64,000 nucleotides of DNA from Flagellimonas nanhaiensis (lineage in GTDB: Bacteria > Bacteroidota > Bacteroidia > Flavobacteriales > Flavobacteriaceae). A model generated the notes under the pieces. It was not told the DNA's origin. It saw nothing but the letters and a program-made list of their open reading frames with translations, and made no database searches. Position 1 is the stretch's first letter. Each line of letters begins with the position of its first letter. Both the position numbers and the translations under genes were made by a program. Where the stretch lies: NCBI RefSeq assembly GCF_003382275.1, contig NZ_QTJX01000004.1:167725-231724 (forward strand), given 5' to 3'. Positions 59,321 through 64,000 of the stretch are shown here, one piece after another.

Positions 59321-61828
59321 ATGGACTACACCCAATTTTTGGAGAGCAAGATAATTGTAGCTGAAAACTACGGTTTTGATGTGGAACCTTGTCAATTGTC
59401 AAAGGAGCTTTTCCCACATCAGGGGGCCATTGTGCCATGGATGGCCTCCGGAGGCCGTAGAGCCTGTTTTGCCTCTTTTGGAATGGGGAAGACCTTCATG
59501 CAATTGGAACTGGCCAGACTGGTCATAGACCATACAGGGAAACCTTTTTTGATTGGGTTGCCCATAGCAGTTGCGGGAGAGTTCAAAAGGGACAACCAAA
59601 AATTGAAAACTGGCTTTGATATTGAATACATCACGGACAGCGATAAAATTGACGACTATCAACCAAAGATATACCTGACCAATTATGAACGTATCCGGAA
59701 AGGTGATATAGACCCGACCAAATTTGGAGGTGTTTCATTGGATGAAGCCTCTATTCTAAGGAACCTGAAAACGGAGACAACCAATTATGTCCTTGAACAC
59801 TTTTCAAAAGTTCCCTATAGGTATGTTTTCACCGCCACCCCAACACCCAACAACTACATAGAGATATTGAACTACGCTGTATTCCTTGGTGTAGTTGACC
59901 GTGGCCATGCTCTGACCAGGTTCTTCCAAAGGGATAGCACGAAGGCAGGGCATCTAACCCTATACCCACACAAAAAAGAGGAATTCTGGAAATGGGTATC
60001 CACTTGGGCGGTATTTCTAAATAAACCCTCAGACCTTGGCTTTGATGATACAGGTTATATCCTACCAACCCATGAAATAGTACAACATGAGGTTGAGAGC
60101 CCTACATGTTCCGACCTTACCAATAGGGAAGGAAAGCGGATCATGTTCAGGGATGTCACCAAAAGCCTTTTGGACACATCGCGAGAAAAATCGGAAAGTA
60201 TCGATATCAGGGTGAAAAAGGCCATGGAAATCATCGATGCAAACCCCAGTGCCACATATATCATTTGGCACCATAGGGAAGCTGAAAGAATGGCATTGGA
60301 AAAAGCTCTCAAGCAGAGAAAGGAGATAGGGTTCAGGTCGGTTTATGGAAGCCAGCCCAACCATTTAAAGGAAAAGCTACTACAAGAGTTTTCCATAGGA
60401 AAATATCAAATACTCTTGTCCAAACCAATAATAGCTGGGCAAGGGTGCAACTTCCAAGAACATTGCCATAATGCCATTTTTTTGGGGATAGACTACAAAT
60501 TCAATGACACCATCCAAGCAGTCCATAGGATCTATCGATTTATGCAACTGTATCAGGTTACAACACATTTCATTTATACGGAAAATGAATACGAGGTATG
60601 GAAGGAACTCCAAAGAAAGTGGAAAAACCATATCGAGCTCCAGACGGAAATGGTGAACCTGGTCAGAGAGTATGGACTCAATACAAACAAAATCACCGCA
60701 GACATGAAAAGACAGATATTCAACAAAAGGCGGACAGCTGAGGTTGGAAATGCAAAAGTATTCAATGATGATACCGTAATGGTACATCAGGAAATGGAAT
60801 CCAACAGTACGGGGATGATATTGACCTCAATCCCATTTGGAGACCATTACGAATATTCGGACAACTACAACGACTTTGGCCATAACTATGGCAATGACAA
60901 GTTTTTTGAGCAAATGGACCATTTGACCCCAAATCTCCTGAGGACACTCAAACCTGGTAGGGTAGCGGCCATCCATGTGAAGGATAGGATCCAATACAGC
61001 CACCAAAACAATGTGGGGTTTACCACCATCAAGGATTTTAGTGGTCAGACGGTCCAACACTTTGAAAAGCACGGATTCCATTTGGTGGGCAAGATAACGG
61101 TGACCACGGATGTTGTTAGGGAGAACAACCAGACCTATCGCCTTACGTGGGGAGAACAGCGGAAGGATGCCACCAAAATGGGTGTGGGGCTGCCAGAATA
61201 CATCCTATTGTTCAGAAAAAGCCCGTCCGATTCCAAAAACGCATATGCGGATGACCCCGTAGTCAAGAAAATAGATGAGTATTTATTGAGCCTTTGGCAG
61301 TTGGATGCACACGCCTACTGGAAGTCTTCAGGAAACCGTTTTCTAAGCTCTGAAGAGCTTTCTCAACACGACATGAAGTATGTGTACAATCTCTGGAAAT
61401 CATTCGATAAAACGAACATATACAATTTTCAGGAGCATCTACGTGTGTGCGATGACCTTGACTCCCATGGTAGGCTTTCAAAGTTATTCATGACCATACC
61501 CCCCACGTCGAATTCCGATATGGTTTGGACCGACATAAATAGGATGAACACCCTAAATGCAAACCAAGTGAACAGAAAAAGGGAAAAACACATCTGCCCA
61601 TTACAGCTGGATATTATTGAGAGGTTGATATTCCGATTTTCCAATGAGGGAGATTTGATCGATGATCCATTTGGAGGATTGTTCTCCACTCCATTTATGG
61701 CATTAAAGATGGATAGAAAGGCTATATCTGTTGAGCTGAACCCAGATTATTATGATGATGGACTTTTCTATTTGAAAGGATTGGAGTTTGAATTGAACGC
61801 TCCAACAATACTAGATATGGTAAGCTAA
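59321..61828 (+). CDS. SNF2-type helicase fused to a DNA methyltransferase
   Basis: 835 residues. Helicase part: Walker A SFGMGKTF (about 52-59), SLDEAS (DEAH-like), FTATPTPNN, and GQGCNFQEHCHNAIFLG with QAVHRIYRF as motifs V and VI. Methyltransferase part from about 480: TSIPFGDHYEYS stands where DPPY/SPPY normally is, and DPFGGLFSTPFMALKMDRKA with SVELNPDYY is the SAM-binding motif, so the motif order IV to I is that of the beta class. The changed PP to IP may alter base specificity. No restriction partner is seen; self-protection or control of element DNA is plausible. Confidence 0.85.
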   Translation: MDYTQFLESKIIVAENYGFDVEPCQLSKELFPHQGAIVPWMASGGRRACFASFGMGKTFMQLELARLVIDHTGKPFLIGLPIAVAGEFKRDNQKLKTGFDIEYITDSDKIDDYQPKIYLTNYERIRKGDIDPTKFGGVSLDEASILRNLKTETTNYVLEHFSKVPYRYVFTATPTPNNYIEILNYAVFLGVVDRGHALTRFFQRDSTKAGHLTLYPHKKEEFWKWVSTWAVFLNKPSDLGFDDTGYILPTHEIVQHEVESPTCSDLTNREGKRIMFRDVTKSLLDTSREKSESIDIRVKKAMEIIDANPSATYIIWHHREAERMALEKALKQRKEIGFRSVYGSQPNHLKEKLLQEFSIGKYQILLSKPIIAGQGCNFQEHCHNAIFLGIDYKFNDTIQAVHRIYRFMQLYQVTTHFIYTENEYEVWKELQRKWKNHIELQTEMVNLVREYGLNTNKITADMKRQIFNKRRTAEVGNAKVFNDDTVMVHQEMESNSTGMILTSIPFGDHYEYSDNYNDFGHNYGNDKFFEQMDHLTPNLLRTLKPGRVAAIHVKDRIQYSHQNNVGFTTIKDFSGQTVQHFEKHGFHLVGKITVTTDVVRENNQTYRLTWGEQRKDATKMGVGLPEYILLFRKSPSDSKNAYADDPVVKKIDEYLLSLWQLDAHAYWKSSGNRFLSSEELSQHDMKYVYNLWKSFDKTNIYNFQEHLRVCDDLDSHGRLSKLFMTIPPTSNSDMVWTDINRMNTLNANQVNRKREKHICPLQLDIIERLIFRFSNEGDLIDDPFGGLFSTPFMALKMDRKAISVELNPDYYDDGLFYLKGLEFELNAPTILDMVS

Positions 61829-62046
61829 TGAAAAACTTGCACTACATAGTCGTTAAGGACACTGGGAAAACCAAGGTATGGGAAGTAGTATCTAACCATA
61901 ATAATGTGGTTTTGGGAAAAATAGGTTGGTACCCCCAATGGAGAAGGTATGTTTTCTTTCCATTCTCAAACATGCTATTCGACTCAACATGTTTGAATGA
62001 AATACAAAAGTTTATAAACAGTCAAATGGTGTTACGGAGAACATAA
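61828..62046 (+). CDS. hypothetical protein, 72 aa
   Basis: Starts on the last base of the helicase-methyltransferase gene (ATGA overlap). Short beta-rich protein (HYIVVKDTGKTKVWEVVS, GKIGWYPQWRRYVFFP) of the type common in phages. Confidence 0.55.
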   Translation: MKNLHYIVVKDTGKTKVWEVVSNHNNVVLGKIGWYPQWRRYVFFPFSNMLFDSTCLNEIQKFINSQMVLRRT

Positions 62047-62064
62047 AAAAAATAAGAGGTGACT

Positions 62065-62289
62065 ATGATATTCTTTGACTATATAAAATTGGATTTGGAC
62101 ATCCGTAAAAAACAATACAAGAATTCAATGAGCGAAGCTGAGGTATGTAGGCAAATGAGCATTTCAAGGGCCACATTGTGGAGAATGTCCACGGGAAAAC
62201 CTATTGATATGTCAACTTTCTGTAAGATGGCCACATGGACCGAAAGACCGGTAGGAAGATATTTTTCTAAATCCAAAGGACATGCCTAG
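62065..62289 (+). CDS. small Cro-like HTH protein
   Basis: 74 residues from the ATG at 62065. MSEAEVCRQMSISRATLWRM is a helix-turn-helix. Possible second regulator of the element. Overlaps the next gene by 8 bp. Confidence 0.65.
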   Translation: MIFFDYIKLDLDIRKKQYKNSMSEAEVCRQMSISRATLWRMSTGKPIDMSTFCKMATWTERPVGRYFSKSKGHA

Positions 62290-62599
62290 CTATAAAATGA
62301 CAAACGGTGAAAGGGTCGAAAAATCAGTGATTGATTATAGGGTCCGTAAAGCCAAGGAAAGGAAGATTGAAATGATGATGCTGGAGCATGGATATGTTTT
62401 CTGTGAAGAGGTTGGGTGTGGAAAGAATGCTAATTGTGGAGAACCGATAGACTGCAGTCATGATATAAGTGTAGATGAATGTCAAAAGATGGGTATAACC
62501 GAATGGGCGTGGGATGTGAAGAATATAACGATGAGGTGTAGAACCTGTCACAAAATACATGATAAAACAATTATTGGGCACCCATTGACCAAAAAATAA
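62282..62599 (+). CDS. HNH-like zinc-binding protein
   Basis: 105 residues. Cys pairs and His (CSHDISVDECQKMG, CRTCHKIHD) are arranged like the zinc fold of HNH or NinG-type proteins, with basic N-terminus. A full HNH triad is not certain. Likely nucleic-acid processing. Confidence 0.6.
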   Translation: MPSYKMTNGERVEKSVIDYRVRKAKERKIEMMMLEHGYVFCEEVGCGKNANCGEPIDCSHDISVDECQKMGITEWAWDVKNITMRCRTCHKIHDKTIIGHPLTKK

Positions 62600-62607
62600 A
62601 CAATCAT

Positions 62608-62700
62608 ATGGCACTGTGTGAGCATCACCACAATTCCGAAAGCGAATTAGTAAATAGAATAAGCCTTGCCAGTGCCATTTATAACAGAACAATTGATTGA
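62608..62700 (+). CDS. possible 30-residue peptide
   Basis: ATG ORF starting MALCEHHHNSESELVNRISL. Same strand and close spacing to its neighbours. Weak. Confidence 0.3.
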   Translation: MALCEHHHNSESELVNRISLASAIYNRTID

Positions 62701-62745
62701 CCAACCCAAATAACAAAGAACAATATAAACCATAAAACAAAAGCG

Positions 62746-62919
62746 ATGAAGAAAAGAACATACAGAAAAGGGTTGAGATGGGTATTCTTTTTTGGGCTTT
62801 CAATAGAATTTCTCAATGCTTGTAAAATCATAAACATAGATCCTCCATCCAACAATACAATAGCTGTATTAATTATGTCCCTTGGACTATATATAACGCA
62901 TAAAAAGCCGAAGAATTAG
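62746..62919 (+). CDS. small membrane protein, 57 aa
   Basis: Basic N-terminus (MKKRTYRKGLRWVFFFGL) then two hydrophobic stretches (WVFFFGLSIEFL, TIAVLIMSLGLYI). No family. Confidence 0.5.
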   Translation: MKKRTYRKGLRWVFFFGLSIEFLNACKIINIDPPSNNTIAVLIMSLGLYITHKKPKN

Positions 62920-62943
62920 GACTAATTGATTAACACCAACTAT

Positions 62944-63384
62944 ATGGAAACAAAGACAGAAAAATTGCAGTTGAAGGTTGAGCAAATTATAGGCTATATC
63001 CCTTTTGGATTACAAGTCCAAGGCAAAAGACATCTAGAGAAGTATGGGGAAGTACCCATTCTCAAAGTAAACGGAATAGCCAACCAGGTCAACGAGTATT
63101 GGCAATATGAGTTTTTGCATGATGACGGGGATTTGTCCTTCACGGGCATAAACGATGAGAATTATAAACCCCTCCTAATACCCCTATCTAAATTGATCAA
63201 TGATATTGAAGCCATGCGGGTAGATTTTGGATTCAAAGAGAACAATAAGTTAAGGTATTTGGAAAATTCCAAAGATGCTCAATCAATACAAAATCTAGAG
63301 TATTCATCAATTCTTTTCCTACTGAAGAACCAATACGACTTCCAATTTTTAATAGATAAATCCTTGGCAATAGAAATCAAATAA
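62944..63384 (+). CDS. hypothetical protein, 146 aa
   Basis: From the ATG at 62944. Soluble, mixed alpha/beta (IIGYIPFGLQVQGKRHLE, LLIPLSKLINDIEAMRV). Similar short proteins occur in flavobacterial phages; function unknown. Confidence 0.55.
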   Translation: METKTEKLQLKVEQIIGYIPFGLQVQGKRHLEKYGEVPILKVNGIANQVNEYWQYEFLHDDGDLSFTGINDENYKPLLIPLSKLINDIEAMRVDFGFKENNKLRYLENSKDAQSIQNLEYSSILFLLKNQYDFQFLIDKSLAIEIK

Positions 63385-63391
63385 TAGGAGC

Positions 63392-63661
63392 ATGGAAGCA
63401 AAGAAATATTTCATAAAGAAAAAAGTACTGGTTGAGCAGGAAGTTGAGATAGAAGGAAGTGTTGAGGATGTGGTAGCATATAATATTGTCAGACTTAGAA
63501 AAGCGAAAGGGTGGAACCAAGAATTTCTATCCGATAAAATGGAAATATCGAGAGCCAGTATAAGCAATATAGAAAAAGGCAGACACGCCCTAAGCCTTAG
63601 AAACCTTGAAAAGTTATGTGAGATTTTTGAGTGCGGTTCAACTGAAATCCTACCCTTTTAA
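63392..63661 (+). CDS. XRE-family HTH protein
   Basis: 89 residues. HTH in the C-terminal half: NIVRLRKAKGWNQEFLSDKM and ISRASISNIEKGRHALSLRN. Basic beta-rich N-terminus. A third HTH regulator of the element. Confidence 0.82.
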   Translation: MEAKKYFIKKKVLVEQEVEIEGSVEDVVAYNIVRLRKAKGWNQEFLSDKMEISRASISNIEKGRHALSLRNLEKLCEIFECGSTEILPF

Positions 63662-63681
63662 CAATCAAACAATTGAACTAT

Positions 63682-63792
63682 ATGAAAGAGAGACTAAAAT
63701 ACCCAAAATATGGAAACGAGGTTGATATTGATTTTCATGCTGGATATGTACTGTGCCTAAACTTTAACTGCGATTACTCAGAAGAAATTTAA
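63682..63792 (+). CDS. small protein, 36 aa
   Basis: MKERLKYPKYGNEVDIDFHA then CLNFNCDYSEE, acidic end. Twenty bp after the XRE gene. Unknown. Confidence 0.4.
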   Translation: MKERLKYPKYGNEVDIDFHAGYVLCLNFNCDYSEEI

Positions 63793-63802
63793 AACCAAAG
63801 AT

Positions 63803-64000
63803 ATGAGCGAGGACGAAATAATAACATTCATCAAAAACGACACTGGTCAAGAGCTTAACGACTTCAAGGATTGGAAGCTAGGAAACTGCCTAGACCTAAT
63901 TTCAAGGATATCGGAAGAATTTGCCAACCAACAGAACAAATCCACTAAGGAGGAATCATTAGAGCTAATTAAGTTCTGTAAAAGTTATCCAGGAATGCTA
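63803..64000 (+). CDS. hypothetical protein, cut by the window end
   Basis: Open for 66 codons to the last base. MSEDEIITFIKNDTGQELND, helical and acidic. Rest is outside the window. Confidence 0.45.
   Translation, partial: MSEDEIITFIKNDTGQELNDFKDWKLGNCLDLISRISEEFANQQNKSTKEESLELIKFCKSYPGML

Larger units (their letters stand above)
50323..64000 (+). mobile_element. integrated phage- or plasmid-like element at tRNA-Arg, right end outside the window
   Basis: An integrase directly after a tRNA, then mostly unknown short genes on one strand with 4-bp overlaps, an XRE repressor divergent from them, a sliding clamp, DUF3127 protein, helicase-methyltransferase, HNH-like protein and further HTH proteins. 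No capsid, portal, terminase or conjugation gene is seen within 13.7 kb, so prophage, satellite or mobilisable island cannot be told apart. The tRNA 3' end should recur at the far boundary. Confidence 0.85.

Overview
The window looks like chromosome of a marine Flavobacteriaceae bacterium (Bacteroidota). Promoters carry the TAnnTTTG -7 element, base composition is AT-rich, and the gene families (RteC, YaiO-type TPR barrels, 800-residue FtsX-like permeases, DUF3127, SusC-free polysaccharide genes) are typical of that group. Species cannot be named from sequence alone.

Layout. (1) 1-4663: end of an integrated element or its remnant: cell-wall amidase, ORF6N protein, EEP-type nuclease/phosphatase, small HTH protein and RteC, closed by an ORF-free promoter-hairpin-terminator stretch. 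(2) 4691-8421: a nitric-oxide-type signalling cluster: stand-alone receiver, H-NOX haem sensor, PAS histidine kinase, HPt protein and LytTR response regulator, all modules of a phosphorelay as separate genes. (3) 8446-21396: a small-peptide unit followed by a polysaccharide locus (TPR/beta-barrel protein, STAS protein, flippase, GT4 transferase, membrane-anchored glycoside hydrolase, Ig-like lipoprotein, 1028-residue GT-C-like membrane protein, and a receiver-GT2 fusion). (4) 21542-24094: MlaE/MlaF/MlaD-type lipid transporter. (5) 24143-33488: stress and nucleoside-salvage genes with three TGAC-N4-GTCA dyads in two divergent intergenic regions. (6) 33581-50252: an NtrC-type two-component system and a TolC/HlyD/ABC export operon with four tandem FtsX-like permeases between two ATPases. 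(7) 50323-64000: tRNA-Arg(TCT) followed by an integrase and a phage- or plasmid-like element (repressor, sliding clamp, helicase-methyltransferase, LRR-repeat protein, many small ORFs) that runs off the window.

Main observation. Regions 2 and 3 appear to be one system. Five promoters share an architecture: a 9-bp box near ATTC(A/G)TCTA, a second box exactly 21 bp downstream, and a -7-like element 58-61 bp from the first box. They lie upstream of the receiver gene at 4778, the 36-residue peptide at 8545, the STAS-flippase operon, the GT4 gene and the receiver-GT2 gene. The box resembles sites of LytTR regulators such as AlgR, and a LytTR regulator is the output of the H-NOX cluster. The proposal, which is inference, is a nitric-oxide-sensing phosphorelay that controls a glycan export locus transcriptionally (LytTR boxes) and perhaps directly by phosphorylation (receiver-GT2, STAS), without cyclic-di-GMP genes in view.
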